NCBI RefSeq assembly: GCF_023370075.1
Contig: NZ_CP097149.1
Location: 2,602,001 to 2,666,000 of the forward strand
Length of the DNA stretch: 64,000 nucleotides
Direction of reading: 5' to 3'
From: Deinococcus sp. QL22
GTDB lineage: Bacteria > Deinococcota > Deinococci > Deinococcales > Deinococcaceae
The translations under genes were made by a program, and so were the position numbers. Position 1 is the first letter of the stretch. The number at the start of each line of letters is the position of its first letter. Below the pieces are notes generated by a model. The model was not told the origin of the DNA. It made no database searches and was given only the letters and a program-made list of their open reading frames with translations. Below are positions 17,566 to 26,453 of the stretch, piece after piece.

Positions 17566-18507
17566 GTGACTTCTGCACCTTTTCCGCCCGCACCGTCTGC
17601 CCAGCGCCGTTACGCTGTGGTGCTCAATCCTCACGCGGGGCGCGGCCTCGCCTCGCGCGAGTGGCCCCGGTTGGAAGGAGAGTTACAGGCCCGCCGCTTC
17701 GACTTCGAACTGATTTCGGCGGGGTCGGGGGACGACGCATTGGCCCGCGTGCAGGCGCTGCCCGCAGATGTGGCGGTGCTGGCTGTCGGTGGAGACGGCA
17801 CGGTGGGCGCACTGTTGCCCGCATTGATCGGCAACGGGGCGCGGCCCCTGGCGATTGTGCCGCTGGGCAGTGGCAACGATTACGCCGGAATGTTGGGCCT
17901 GAAAGCGGGCCAGTTCGGAGAAGCCCTGGATCGCCTGAGCTACACGCCGCGCCGGGTGGATGCGCTGGAAGCCACCGTGACCGAAGGCGCGGGCGCGGGT
18001 GTGCCCCGGCTGCTCCTGAACGGCCTCGGCATGGGTTTCGACGCACAGGTGGCCGCCACCATGCTCCGCGCCCCCGCCCGCCTGACCGGCTTTGGCCGCT
18101 ACCTGTGGGGCGCGTTGGCTGCCCTGCGCGACCTTCAACTCACTGACCTGACCCTGAGCGTAGACGGCCAGACAGTGTATTCCGGCCCCAGTTGCCTGGC
18201 TGCTGTTATGAACGGCACCCGCTACGGCGGCGGTTTTCTGATCAGCCCACAGTCGGACGCGCATGACGGCAAACTGAATGCCCTGGCCAGCGGCCCCGTG
18301 ACCCGCCCGCAACTGCTTGGCCTGATGGGACGGGTGCTGCGCGGCACGCATCTGGGCCAGCCCCGCGTCTACCACGCCACCGGGCAGGCCGTGACCATTC
18401 GCTGGGCCGCGCCCACCCACCTGCACCTCGACGGCGACCTGTCGGGCGAAGTCAGGGAAATTCAGGTGCGGGTGCTAGCGGGCGCGGTGACGTTGCTGAA
18501 CGGGTAG
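17566..18507 (+). CDS. diacylglycerol kinase family lipid kinase (YegS/DagK-like)
   Basis: ATP-dependent lipid kinase of 313 residues, soluble or membrane-associated. Conserved elements: [12 protein letters not shown] near residue 20, the catalytic-domain glycine motif [28 protein letters not shown], then [14 protein letters not shown]. The C-terminal beta domain ends [19 protein letters not shown]. The family phosphorylates diacylglycerol, sphingosine-like or phosphatidylglycerol substrates, which cannot be told apart here. GTG at 17566 is chosen for the -10 box and because the upstream TTG adds residues with no family match. It is divergent from the VIT gene. Confidence 0.88.
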   Translation: MTSAPFPPAPSAQRRYAVVLNPHAGRGLASREWPRLEGELQARRFDFELISAGSGDDALARVQALPADVAVLAVGGDGTVGALLPALIGNGARPLAIVPLGSGNDYAGMLGLKAGQFGEALDRLSYTPRRVDALEATVTEGAGAGVPRLLLNGLGMGFDAQVAATMLRAPARLTGFGRYLWGALAALRDLQLTDLTLSVDGQTVYSGPSCLAAVMNGTRYGGGFLISPQSDAHDGKLNALASGPVTRPQLLGLMGRVLRGTHLGQPRVYHATGQAVTIRWAAPTHLHLDGDLSGEVREIQVRVLAGAVTLLNG

Positions 18508-18533
18508 TGGGTTGCCGGGTGTGGGGAGTAAAG

Positions 18534-18586
18534 AACGTGGATCGTGGAACGTGGTTTGATTTCTCCCACGATCTACGATCCACGTT
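18534..18586. terminator. 53-base imperfect palindrome between convergent genes
   Basis: AACGTGGATCGT (18534-18545) is exactly complementary to ACGATCCACGTT (18575-18586), with an inner CGTGG/CCACG pair (18550-18554 and 18566-18570). Probably a two-way terminator or a repeat element; there is no strong T run. Confidence 0.5.
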
Positions 18587-18596
18587 CCAGAGTGCC

Positions 18597-19322
18597 TTAC
18601 TTCAGCGTCGCAAGTTTGGCTTTGGCGGCGTCCAGATCACGCTTTTGCCAGAACGTGTCGGCGGCGATGGTCACGGCTTTTTCCAGTTGCACGGCGGCGG
18701 CGGCCTTGTTGTTCTGGCTCAGCAGGGCGTTGGCGTACTCGATGCGGTGAACGGCTACGTTGGGTTCGAGGGCGATGGCCTTCTCGAAGTTGGGCGTAAT
18801 TTGCGACTTGCTGCCGCCGATGGCGCGTCCGGCCACACCTTTCAGGCCGCCGACGTCCAAGTTGGCGTGCCACAGACCCAACGCCACGTACACGCCCGCC
18901 AATTTGGGGTTCAGCTTGCTGGCCTGATCCAGATTTTTCTTCATGTCCTGGCCGAGGGGGAGGCTCTGAAATACGCCGCTGTACTGCGCGAGGCGGCCCT
19001 GAGCGCGGGCCAACTCGAAGTAGGCTTCGGCGTTGTTGGGGTCAAGCTTGATGGCCTGCTTCGCGTAGTTCTGGGCCTTCTCGAATAAGGCTTTTTTGGC
19101 GTTGTCGGCGCTCAGGGCTGCTCCGCCCGTCGTGGCTTCAGCGGCCAGCGCAAAGCCGTTGCTGGTGTTCAGGGCGACGGCAGCGGTGGCGGCTTCTTGC
19201 CATTTGCCGGAGTCGTACAGGGCTTTGGCAGCCTGCTGAGACTGCGCGTGGGCCACGCCCGAAACGGCAGTCAGGGTCAGGGCGAAGGTCAACAGGGGGC
19301 GTTTCGATAGAGCTAGGCGCAT
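18597..19322 (-). CDS. secreted tetratricopeptide-repeat protein
   Basis: A 241-residue exported protein. A signal peptide (about 1-26, RPLLTFALTLTAVSGVAHAQ) is followed by helical repeats: AKALYDSGKWQEAATAAVALN, AQNYAKQAIKLDPNNAEAYFELARAQGRL, LDQASKLNPKLAGVYVALGLWHA and FEKAIALEPNVAVHRIEYANALL. The DPNNAEAY and EPNV positions are standard TPR turns. Expected to act as a scaffold in the periplasm; partner unknown. The ATG is preceded by GGAGGAATTACC, one of the few strong ribosome sites, and the transcript has a leader of about 100 bases. Confidence 0.8.
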   Translation of the reverse strand: MRLALSKRPLLTFALTLTAVSGVAHAQSQQAAKALYDSGKWQEAATAAVALNTSNGFALAAEATTGGAALSADNAKKALFEKAQNYAKQAIKLDPNNAEAYFELARAQGRLAQYSGVFQSLPLGQDMKKNLDQASKLNPKLAGVYVALGLWHANLDVGGLKGVAGRAIGGSKSQITPNFEKAIALEPNVAVHRIEYANALLSQNNKAAAAVQLEKAVTIAADTFWQKRDLDAAKAKLATLK

Positions 19323-19423
19323 GGTAATTCCTCCGGGACAGTGGGTGGTGGGTAATGAGGTGAGTTCAGCCGACAGACATCAGATGACCGCCGGAACCCC
19401 TTGCAAGTTAAAAAGCTGTACCG

Positions 19424-19429
19424 AGTATA
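19424..19429 (-). promoter_or_regulatory. candidate -10 box of TPR gene
   Basis: TATACT on the minus strand about 100 bases before the ATG at 19322, flanked by GTAC repeats. Leadered transcript. Confidence 0.4.
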
Positions 19430-19578
19430 CACATCCGTACCCCGAAAGTCTGATGGATACGTCAGGAACGGTCTGCACAGGTCGTTATGAACCGGGTGCA
19501 ACGGCTCCGGGCTGGGGTGGTAGGCTCAGGCCACCTTGATTCCGTCGTTTCTGGACTGCATGTGCCGTTCTCCTTCCT

Positions 19579-22500
19579 GTGCGGGCGGGTATGGGCGGGC
19601 CTGACGCTGCGCCGCTCGACTGGCGCGGCATGTTGGCCGATTTGCGTGCCCATCTGCCGCCCACACCCGGCACGGCGGGAGCAGTACGCGGCAGCCTGCG
19701 CTGGCTGGAATCAGAAATGCGGGCGCGCGGCGCAAATCCGGCGTCGGTGCGGAATATTGTTTACCGCGATATAGGCACGCCCGCCGACAAATCAGCGCTG
19801 GCAGGCATTCTCACGGACTTGGCGCGGGAAGCAGGCCGTCCCTTACCTACTGCCTCGTTGCCCCGTGCCCCCACCCCCCTGCCCGATGAACTGGAACTCC
19901 TGGGCCGCAGCAAAAAGCGGGCTTACAAGCAGTTTTTGGCCGGGGTGCGGGCGGGAAGGACGCCCCGAATGATCGTGACCGGGCGGCAGGGGGCAGGCAA
20001 AACGGTGCTGCTGGATCATGTGGCGTCGGCGTTGGCTGCCGAGCATAGGGCGGTGTTACGGCTCTCGCTGGCGGGTGACGCTTCCGAGCAGTTGCCCGCT
20101 TCCCCCGCTGCTGGACGTTCTTTTGCAGCGTTGGCGGCGGCTCAGGCCGAAGCCGCCCGCGCTGCGTTGCTGGGCCGGGCGGGATCAGATGGGGCAGGGG
20201 TGCTGCTGGCCCGTGTCACAGCCGATCTGAACTGGGCCGGAGACCCGCCCCGCTTGCCCGATGGCACGCCCGTTTCGGCGGCGCTCTGGGCCACCGAACA
20301 TCTGCTGCGCCGCGCTCCGGCAGGCCTGGCCGTGTTGCTGGCCCTGGAAGATGCGGCAGAATTAAAAGCCCACTTGCCCACGGGCGGGGCAGAAGTCATC
20401 GAACTGCACCCCCCCACGCCCGCCGAGGCCCGCGCCTACCTGATGGCCCGCCTCGGCATTGGCCGCGCCGCCGCCGACGCTCTGGTGCGCGAAACGGGCC
20501 GCAACCTAGACCGCCTCACCCTGCTGGCGAGCGTGGGCCGGGGCGAGGCAGGACAGGGCGAAAGTGGCGCGGCGCGGCTGGTGGCCGATCCGGAGATTCG
20601 TTCTCTGACAGTGGCTTTGGCAGGCCTGTCGGTAGTGGCGCTGCCTGCCGTGATTCCTGACGCCGTTCTCTGGGCTGCTCTTGGGTTCTCGCCCGCCCGC
20701 CTGCCGACCCACGCCCGCGCCCTGCTGTCCGGTTCCTCTGACCTGGGTTGGACACCTGCCGACGTGCTGCGGGCCGCCCTGCCGCTGATTCCCGCCACCG
20801 AAGCCCAGGCCGCCGCCCGCCGTCTGGTGGCCGTGTTTGAGGAGCTGGGAGACGAATCTGCTGCCGAACTGTCCGGTTTTGCACTGTCTGGATATGCACT
20901 GGCTGCCCTGACCCTGCTGCAAGACTGGCCCGCCCTCGCCGCACAGATCAGCCGCCGCCCGGACGATGCCCGCCACTTGCCGCCGCTGTGGGCCGCCATT
21001 CGGGGGAGGAAAGAGAAGGATGGTGCATCGACAGAAGCCTTAGAAATCCTTGCCCGTGCGCTGGCGACCCACCACGCCGGACGGGGCGAATACGGCGATC
21101 CCCGCGCCCGCGACGCGCTGTTTACCCTGCTGGAATCCCCCCGCGATCCGGTGCGGGCGTGGGCCAGGGTCAAGCTGGCCGAAAGCAGTGTGGACGCCGG
21201 AAACTTTGAGGCCGCACGCGGGCAACTGGCCCACCCCGACCTGAGCAATTTGCTGTCAGAGCCTTCGCTAACTTCATCCTGGCCCATCTCTTCATGGACG
21301 GTGGCGGCGCAGGCCGATGCGCTGCTGGTGCAGGCGGCGTTGGCCCGCTGGAGCGGAGATTTGGAGGCCGCGACCCGCGCTGCTGGCGACCCCCGCACCG
21401 CGCAAGGTGGCCCGCGTGCGGCGCTGTGGCGTGGCCTGATTGCCAAAGATGCGGGATACTGGCCCGAGGCCCTGAGCGCCCTGCAAAGCGTGCCCCCTTC
21501 TAGCCCACTCCTGTCGGCCCGCGCCCGCTACCAGGAAGGCGATCTACGGCTGAGGCTGGGCCAACCCGCCGCCGCCCTGCACGCCCTTCAGGACGCCGCC
21601 GAACGCTTGCCCCGCGCAGGCGGAAGCGCCGAGGAAACCGCCCGTGTGCTGGCCCGCGCCGCCACCGCCCAGCGCCGACTGGGGCATCCGGCAGAGGGGC
21701 TGGCGTTGCTTCAGCGTGCGCTGGGGCTGCTCTCGGCCACTGACTCTGCCCCGCGTGCAGCCGACCCTCGCCCCCGTGAAGACGCCCTGCCCCGCGCCCG
21801 CCTGCTCTCGGAGGGATTGCCGATTTTGCTGGCGCTGGGCCGCCCTGATGAGGCGTTGGCTCAGGCTTCTGCGGCCCTGAGTCTGCTTACGGGACTGCTG
21901 ACCGTGCCGCTCCGGAATGAGCCGGGGGCACGTCAGGCCGAAGCTGAATACCGCCTGCGCCGCACCCAGTACCGCCTCTCCCTGGCGTACCTGACGCGGG
22001 GCATCGGGTTGCCGTACCTCTATCCGTTTTGTGGCCCACGCCGCGATCATCCCGATTTACAGCAGGCACGCACGTTGCTGGACAGCTTGTTGCGCCCTGC
22101 CTCTGGGTCGTCTGACACGCCCGAACCAGACCGGGAACAGGTCTTGACCTTCGACATCTTGCTGACGCGGGCGCTGGCCGACCCCCTGCCTGCCGCTGCC
22201 CTCCACTTTGCCGAGCGTGCTCTGGCGATGACCGATCATCCTTACGCGGCGGCTCAGGCGCATGCTATCCGCGCCGAAGCGCACTTGCGGGCCCATCAGA
22301 TTGGCCTGGCGTTGGCCGACATCAACCGCGCCCACGCCCTGCTGCGCCGGGTGTCGTTGGGTGTGGGCGGCTCCGGCCCTCTCCCTGATACACATGCCGC
22401 CGATCCGGGGTTGGCCGCACAACTGCTGGCACTAGAGGTACGGGCAACCATCGAGGAGGGTGCGGGTACGTTGCTGTGGCTGCGAACGGCCCTGCAAGAC

Positions 22501-22686
22501 CCGGCCCTCCATCCCTTCCGGGCGGGCGTATGGCGCGAGGCGGGCCGGGCCCTGGAAACCCATCATTCTGCCGCAGAAGACGTGTTGCAGAGGGTCTATC
22601 CAGCGCCCAGTCTGGCCCGCGTAGACGCCTTGCGCGTCCGTGACCGCCTGTGGGTCTTGGAATCTGAGACGGGGCGTCAAGATTAA
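19579..22686 (+). CDS. large P-loop NTPase with helical-repeat C-terminus, unrecognised
   Basis: A 1035-residue protein. Residues 1-95 look like a helical adaptor. A P-loop lies at 135-142 (GRQGAGKT) preceded by PRMIVTG and followed by VLLDHVASALA; a Walker B-like strand AVLLALEDA is at about 251-259. This is an AAA/STAND-like ATPase arrangement. From about 380 to the end it is almost wholly helical with Ala/Leu-rich paired helices (for example WARVKLAESSVDAGNFEAARGQL, ARYQEGDLRLRLGQPAAALHALQDA, HAIRAEAHLRAHQIGLALADINRA), consistent with a TPR solenoid. STAND proteins act as ligand-gated switches in regulation or defence; nothing here fixes the role. Start is GTG 19579 (in-frame stop at 19537) or ATG 19591. 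The likely -10 is TAGGCT at 19521. Confidence 0.7.
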   Translation: MRAGMGGPDAAPLDWRGMLADLRAHLPPTPGTAGAVRGSLRWLESEMRARGANPASVRNIVYRDIGTPADKSALAGILTDLAREAGRPLPTASLPRAPTPLPDELELLGRSKKRAYKQFLAGVRAGRTPRMIVTGRQGAGKTVLLDHVASALAAEHRAVLRLSLAGDASEQLPASPAAGRSFAALAAAQAEAARAALLGRAGSDGAGVLLARVTADLNWAGDPPRLPDGTPVSAALWATEHLLRRAPAGLAVLLALEDAAELKAHLPTGGAEVIELHPPTPAEARAYLMARLGIGRAAADALVRETGRNLDRLTLLASVGRGEAGQGESGAARLVADPEIRSLTVALAGLSVVALPAVIPDAVLWAALGFSPARLPTHARALLSGSSDLGWTPADVLRAALPLIPATEAQAAARRLVAVFEELGDESAAELSGFALSGYALAALTLLQDWPALAAQISRRPDDARHLPPLWAAIRGRKEKDGASTEALEILARALATHHAGRGEYGDPRARDALFTLLESPRDPVRAWARVKLAESSVDAGNFEAARGQLAHPDLSNLLSEPSLTSSWPISSWTVAAQADALLVQAALARWSGDLEAATRAAGDPRTAQGGPRAALWRGLIAKDAGYWPEALSALQSVPPSSPLLSARARYQEGDLRLRLGQPAAALHALQDAAERLPRAGGSAEETARVLARAATAQRRLGHPAEGLALLQRALGLLSATDSAPRAADPRPREDALPRARLLSEGLPILLALGRPDEALAQASAALSLLTGLLTVPLRNEPGARQAEAEYRLRRTQYRLSLAYLTRGIGLPYLYPFCGPRRDHPDLQQARTLLDSLLRPASGSSDTPEPDREQVLTFDILLTRALADPLPAAALHFAERALAMTDHPYAAAQAHAIRAEAHLRAHQIGLALADINRAHALLRRVSLGVGGSGPLPDTHAADPGLAAQLLALEVRATIEEGAGTLLWLRTALQDPALHPFRAGVWREAGRALETHHSAAEDVLQRVYPAPSLARVDALRVRDRLWVLESETGRQD

Positions 22687-22711
22687 GAATTCAGGGGGCG
22701 GGGTTATCGGG

Positions 22712-22717
22712 TATGCT
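22712..22717 (+). promoter_or_regulatory. -10 box of gene at 22724
   Basis: TATGCT, 6 bases before GTG at 22724. It separates this gene cluster from the ATPase gene upstream. Confidence 0.5.
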
Positions 22718-22723
22718 AGGGGC

Positions 22724-23113
22724 GTGAGCATCACCGATTCGCAGGCCGGAGGCCGCGCCGCCATCCGACTGCTGCAAGGCTACGTGTGGCATCCTCAGAG
22801 CGCCGACGTAGACCTAGAGCACTACCTTCCCCGCGAGCTAGATCTGCCCAAGTCTCCGGGCGCAGCCGACGAGGACGACGCCCATGTGCTGTGGGACATG
22901 GTGTCGCCTCCCTTCGCCTTTTTTGAAAACGGCGAACCGACGGCGGCCCAGACTTTTTATCAATTTACGGTGCTGCGTGTGTACGATGACCGCCCCAGCA
23001 ACGAAGCCCTGCACGGCGACGCCGAAGCCGCCAGCCAGGCGCTGAATCCGCTGCTGGACGGCACGCCGGACGGAGTAGGTTGGCAACTCTGGGAAGATCT
23101 GCGGGAGCTATGA
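22724..23113 (+). CDS. uncharacterised acidic protein
   Basis: A 129-residue acidic protein without signal peptide or membrane segment. I do not recognise it. It contains AIRLLQGYVWHPQSADVDLEHYLP and an aromatic core FAFFENGEPTAAQTFYQFTVLRVYDD, and ends WQLWEDLREL. GTG at 22724 is taken as start because of the -10 box; the longer open frame reaches into the ATPase gene. It lies 37 bases after the ATPase stop and 15 bases before the next small gene. Confidence 0.6.
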   Translation: MSITDSQAGGRAAIRLLQGYVWHPQSADVDLEHYLPRELDLPKSPGAADEDDAHVLWDMVSPPFAFFENGEPTAAQTFYQFTVLRVYDDRPSNEALHGDAEAASQALNPLLDGTPDGVGWQLWEDLREL

Positions 23114-23128
23114 CGTGAGGGGTTGCCT

Positions 23129-23341
23129 ATGATTGCTTGGCTTGACCTCTTGGCCGAAGGCGACCAGCATCCCCGCCGGTTCGATAGCCCCAATACATTA
23201 TTGGTCTACTTGACCCGTGTGGAGCGCCTGAGTCCGGAAGCCGCCCAGCACTTGATCGAATTGGGCGAAGTCGGCCCACCGCTGGCCCGCCGCGAATATC
23301 AGGTGCGGGCCATGCCGCTGCCGTCGTCTGTTCCCTCGTGA
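23129..23341 (+). CDS. small uncharacterised protein
   Basis: A 70-residue protein, MIAWLDLLAEGDQHPRRF at its start, helical in the middle (SPEAAQHLIELGEVG). No family recognised. A GAGGGG stretch stands before the ATG at 23129, and the last codons overlap the GTG start of the DJ-1/PfpI-like gene (GTGA), so the two are likely translated together. Confidence 0.6.
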   Translation: MIAWLDLLAEGDQHPRRFDSPNTLLVYLTRVERLSPEAAQHLIELGEVGPPLARREYQVRAMPLPSSVPS

Positions 23342-23937
23342 CCGAACCCAAATCGGCAGTTCTGGCGACCCACACGGAAGGTTCCGTTGTCGCCATTCCG
23401 GTGTACGCGGGCGTCAGCGAATTGGAACTGGGGATTATGGTGGCCGTGTGCCGCCTGTGCGGGGGCGAAGGCGCGACCCGCACGCTGCACCGCTCCCGCG
23501 TCAGCATTCTCACGGCGGGGGGCTTGGTCAGCACGCCGCACGTCATGTACGCCGCCCTACCCGAACCCGCCGCCCTGCTTCTTCCCGGTGGCCCCGGAGC
23601 CGCCAAAGCCGCCCGCGATCCGTTGCTGCGGGGCTTTCTGGCAGCCCACGCCGGATTGCCCACCGGAATCAGCGGCAGTGGCGTGTTGCTGGCGGGCGAG
23701 GCTGGAATGCTGGAGGGCCGCATTCTGGGTGGCCCCGCCGACCTGACCGACCTCCTGTGGGGCTTTTCTCCTGCCGACGTGCGTCCCGGTCAGGTCTTGA
23801 CCGACGCCCACCTGACCACCACTCCGGGCGGATTTCCGGCCATGTATGCAGCGTTGGCGGTGGCCGGGGCGGTGTGGGGCGAGGCAGCAGCGCGGGAAGC
23901 AGCGGAGCGGTTGGGCTGGGACGGTCTGAGCGTCTAA
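23338..23937 (+). CDS. DJ-1/PfpI-like protein lacking the nucleophile cysteine
   Basis: A 199-residue class I glutamine amidotransferase-like fold. Visible: SVVAIPVYAGVSELELGIMV (strand and conserved acidic residue), LLLPGGPGAAKAARDPLLRGFL, then the nucleophile-elbow region GISGSGVLLAGEAGMLEGR. Aligning this to the usual SVCTGALLLAxAGLLDGR puts Gly113 where the catalytic Cys should be. The protein also continues with the family AADVRPGQVLTDAHLTT region seen in DJ-1/AraC-type regulators. With no cysteine it is unlikely to act as a hydrolase or redox sensor by the usual route. Translationally coupled to the 70-residue gene. Confidence 0.75.
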   Translation: MTEPKSAVLATHTEGSVVAIPVYAGVSELELGIMVAVCRLCGGEGATRTLHRSRVSILTAGGLVSTPHVMYAALPEPAALLLPGGPGAAKAARDPLLRGFLAAHAGLPTGISGSGVLLAGEAGMLEGRILGGPADLTDLLWGFSPADVRPGQVLTDAHLTTTPGGFPAMYAALAVAGAVWGEAAAREAAERLGWDGLSV

Positions 23938-23982
23938 GCGTCAAGGGTCTAAAGTGCCGGGGCGGTGAGATTTTGGGCGGGG

Positions 23983-23988
23983 TAGACT
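23983..23988 (+). promoter_or_regulatory. -10 box of NUDIX gene
   Basis: TAGACT, 7 bases before the ATG at 23996. Confidence 0.55.
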
Positions 23989-23995
23989 GAGAGGA

Positions 23996-24679
23996 ATGAC
24001 CGATAGACCGGTTCTAGCCGAGCCTTCCCCTGCTGTCAGTGCTGCTCCTGATACCACTCCACAACCCTGGCAAGTGACTGGCTCTACCATTTCGTACCAA
24101 GACCGTTTTCTGAAGGTTCGCACCGACCAATGCCTGACGCCCGCCGGAGTCGTTGTGCCCACCTATCACGTCATAGAAGCTTTGGATTGGGTGAACGTGC
24201 TGGCGCTGACACCGCAGTTTGAAGTCGTGCTGGCCGAGGAATACCGGCATGGCGTGGGTTTGGTGCTGGCTGGAATCCCCGGCGGCAGCAGCGAGAGCGG
24301 GGAAGACACCGACCCTGCCCAGGCGGCCCGCCGGGAATTCCTGGAAGAGACGGGGTACGGCTGTTCGCGTCTGATTCAAGTGTCGTCTAGCTTCATCAGC
24401 ACGGGCACCATGTCCAGCCGCACGCATTCATTTTTGGGTCTGGATGCCCAATGTATAGGCCCACAGCATCTCGACCCAAATGAACAAGTCCGGGTCAGAC
24501 GGGTGCCCTTTTTGGAGTGGTTCCGGGCGGCCCGAGCAGACGCGCAGCATACCCAGTCCACGCAGCAAGTCACGCATTTGCAGGCCATGTGGGGCACAGT
24601 TTCGGTGATTCTCAGTGGGCAGGAGCCGTCTTTAGATCCTTTGCGCGGGCCGCTGATTGAGCTTTTGTCTTCACCTTGA
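23996..24679 (+). CDS. NUDIX hydrolase, ADP-ribose pyrophosphatase-like
   Basis: Cleaves a nucleoside diphosphate linked to another group; ADP-sugar type by overall layout (domain-swapped N-terminal strands and LAEEYRHGVGLVLAGIPGG before the Nudix helix). 227 residues. The Nudix box spans about 96-121 and reads GGSSESGEDT-DPAQAARREFLEETGY: the RExxEExG core is intact, but the stretch between the first Glu and REF is two residues longer than the canonical GX5EX7REUXEEXGU. That may shift the loop without loss of metal binding. Deinococcus encodes many Nudix enzymes. It is leaderless and stands 64 bases before hemB. Confidence 0.88.
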   Translation: MTDRPVLAEPSPAVSAAPDTTPQPWQVTGSTISYQDRFLKVRTDQCLTPAGVVVPTYHVIEALDWVNVLALTPQFEVVLAEEYRHGVGLVLAGIPGGSSESGEDTDPAQAARREFLEETGYGCSRLIQVSSSFISTGTMSSRTHSFLGLDAQCIGPQHLDPNEQVRVRRVPFLEWFRAARADAQHTQSTQQVTHLQAMWGTVSVILSGQEPSLDPLRGPLIELLSSP

Positions 24680-24730
24680 TGCTGAGCCTAGTCCCGACTC
24701 AGTTTCCCATTTGACCCGCCGACCCCGCGC

Positions 24731-24736
24731 TAGCCT
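24731..24736 (+). promoter_or_regulatory. -10 box of hemB
   Basis: TAGCCT, 6 bases before the ATG at 24743. A TTGACC (24711-24716) lies 14 bases upstream, closer than usual for a -35. Confidence 0.5.
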
Positions 24737-24742
24737 GAGGGC

Positions 24743-25753
24743 ATGTCCGATTCTGTTCTCCCCATCCCTATCGACCGTCCCCGGCGGTTGCGGCGTTCTC
24801 CGGCCTTGCGGGCGCTGACCCGTGAAGTCACGCTGGCCCCGGCGCACCTGATCCACCCCATGTTCGTACACGAAGAAGCCTCCGACACGCCGATTGCCAC
24901 CATGCCCGGTGTAAGCCGCCACAGCCTGAGCAGCGCCGTAGCCCAGGCGGGAGAGGCGTTGGCGCTCGGCATCCGTTCGGTCATCCTGTTCGGCATTCCG
25001 GGCCACAAAGACGCGCTGGGCACGGGGGCTTACGCCGATGAGGGCATCATTCAGCGGGCGGCGCGGGCGATTAAAGCGGCCCATCCTGACCTGACCGTCA
25101 TTGCCGACACCTGCCTGTGCGAGTACACCGATCACGGGCATTGCGGCCCGCTGTGCGAAATCCGGCCCGACGAATGGACGGTGGACAACGATCCCTCGCT
25201 GGAATTGTTGGCAAAAACGGCGGTGTCTCAGGCGCGGGCGGGGGCCGATATCGTGGCTCCCAGCGCCATGATGGACGGTCAGGTGGCGGCGATCCGGGCA
25301 GCGTTGGACGCGGCGGGCTTCTCTCATGTTCCGGTCATGAGTTACGCCGTGAAGTACGCCAGCGCCTACTACGGCCCCTTCCGCGACGCGGCGGGCAGCA
25401 CGCCCAGCGTGGGCGACCGGGCCTCCTACCAGATGGATCCGGCGGGCGGTTACCGCGAGGCCCTGCGTGAAGCGAAATTAGACGTGGCTCAGGGTGCCGA
25501 TTACCTGATGGTCAAGCCCGCGCTGGCGTATCTCGACGTCATCAAGCTCCTGCGGGACAATTTTGATCTCCCGTTGGTCACCTACAATGTCAGCGGCGAA
25601 TACGCGTTGATCAAGGCCGCCGCCCAGCTTGGTTTTATGGATGAGCGCCGCACCGTGCTGGAAACTCTGACCGGAATGCGCCGCGCCGGGGCCGACGCCA
25701 TCATCACCTATCACGCGCTGGACGCCGCCCGCTGGCTGGGAGAATATCTATGA
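24743..25753 (+). CDS. hemB: delta-aminolevulinic acid dehydratase (porphobilinogen synthase)
   Basis: Condenses two aminolevulinate molecules to porphobilinogen in haem and corrinoid synthesis; cytosolic octamer. 336 residues, normal length. The zinc site [14 protein letters not shown] is complete with three cysteines, so this is the Zn-dependent form. The Schiff-base lysines lie in [16 protein letters not shown] and YLMVKPA. The C-terminal region [17 protein letters not shown] and [12 protein letters not shown] are standard. Its stop overlaps the ATG of the phosphatase gene (ATGA). Confidence 0.97.
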   Translation: MSDSVLPIPIDRPRRLRRSPALRALTREVTLAPAHLIHPMFVHEEASDTPIATMPGVSRHSLSSAVAQAGEALALGIRSVILFGIPGHKDALGTGAYADEGIIQRAARAIKAAHPDLTVIADTCLCEYTDHGHCGPLCEIRPDEWTVDNDPSLELLAKTAVSQARAGADIVAPSAMMDGQVAAIRAALDAAGFSHVPVMSYAVKYASAYYGPFRDAAGSTPSVGDRASYQMDPAGGYREALREAKLDVAQGADYLMVKPALAYLDVIKLLRDNFDLPLVTYNVSGEYALIKAAAQLGFMDERRTVLETLTGMRRAGADAIITYHALDAARWLGEYL

Positions 25754-26310
25754 CTCAGGCCACCAAAGAGCAGAACAGCATCAACGACCCCATACGCGTG
25801 GACTGGATTCCCACCGGAATCTGGCCGGGACGCCTCGGCCTGACCTTTGCGCCCGGCAAAAAGGGCGGCAGCATCTACCAGAATGGCGTGACCCATGCCC
25901 GCGACGTAGCCGAAGATATGCACACGCTGGCCCGTGACGGCGTGCAGGTGTTGGCCCCGCTGATCGAAGATGTTGAGTTTGACATGTTGGGCATGGACGG
26001 CTACCACGCCGAAGCCGAAGCCCGCAGCATTCTGATCGCCGCCTGCCCGATCGTGGATCAGCAGGCCCCCACTGACCGCGCCGCTTTTGCCGCCTACATC
26101 GACGAACTGATGACCTATCTGCTGGATGGCCGCAGTGTGGTCGTGCATTGCCGGGGCGGATTGGGCCGGGCTGGACTGGTAGCCGCCTGCCTGTTGGTGC
26201 AGGGCGGAATGCCGCCGAGGGAGGCCATCGCGCTGGTACGGGCGACCCGGAGCCGGAATGCGGTAGAGACGGCGGTGCAGGAACGGTTCGTAGAAGAATT
26301 TGGGCGGTGA
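25750..26310 (+). CDS. dual-specificity (CDKN3-like) protein phosphatase
   Basis: Cysteine phosphatase of 186 residues. The P-loop [10 protein letters not shown] gives C134 and R140 with the HCX5R spacing; D103 in CPIVDQQAP is in place for the general-acid loop. The sequence around it ([20 protein letters not shown]) resembles CDKN3-type phosphatases, which are also found in bacteria. The substrate could be phosphoprotein or a small molecule. It starts within the hemB stop, so expression follows hemB, but no biochemical link is obvious. Confidence 0.82.
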   Translation: MTQATKEQNSINDPIRVDWIPTGIWPGRLGLTFAPGKKGGSIYQNGVTHARDVAEDMHTLARDGVQVLAPLIEDVEFDMLGMDGYHAEAEARSILIAACPIVDQQAPTDRAAFAAYIDELMTYLLDGRSVVVHCRGGLGRAGLVAACLLVQGGMPPREAIALVRATRSRNAVETAVQERFVEEFGR

Positions 26311-26453
26311 AGGGCTGACACGCGGTGAGTAGTCAGTGGGGAAGGCGAGCAGGGTGGCAAATCTCTAGGGTTTCCTCATAGATCACCCGAAAACTCCACA
26401 ACCACCCCCCACCTCCGCTGTTCCTACATCCCACTCCCTACAACCTATTCCCG

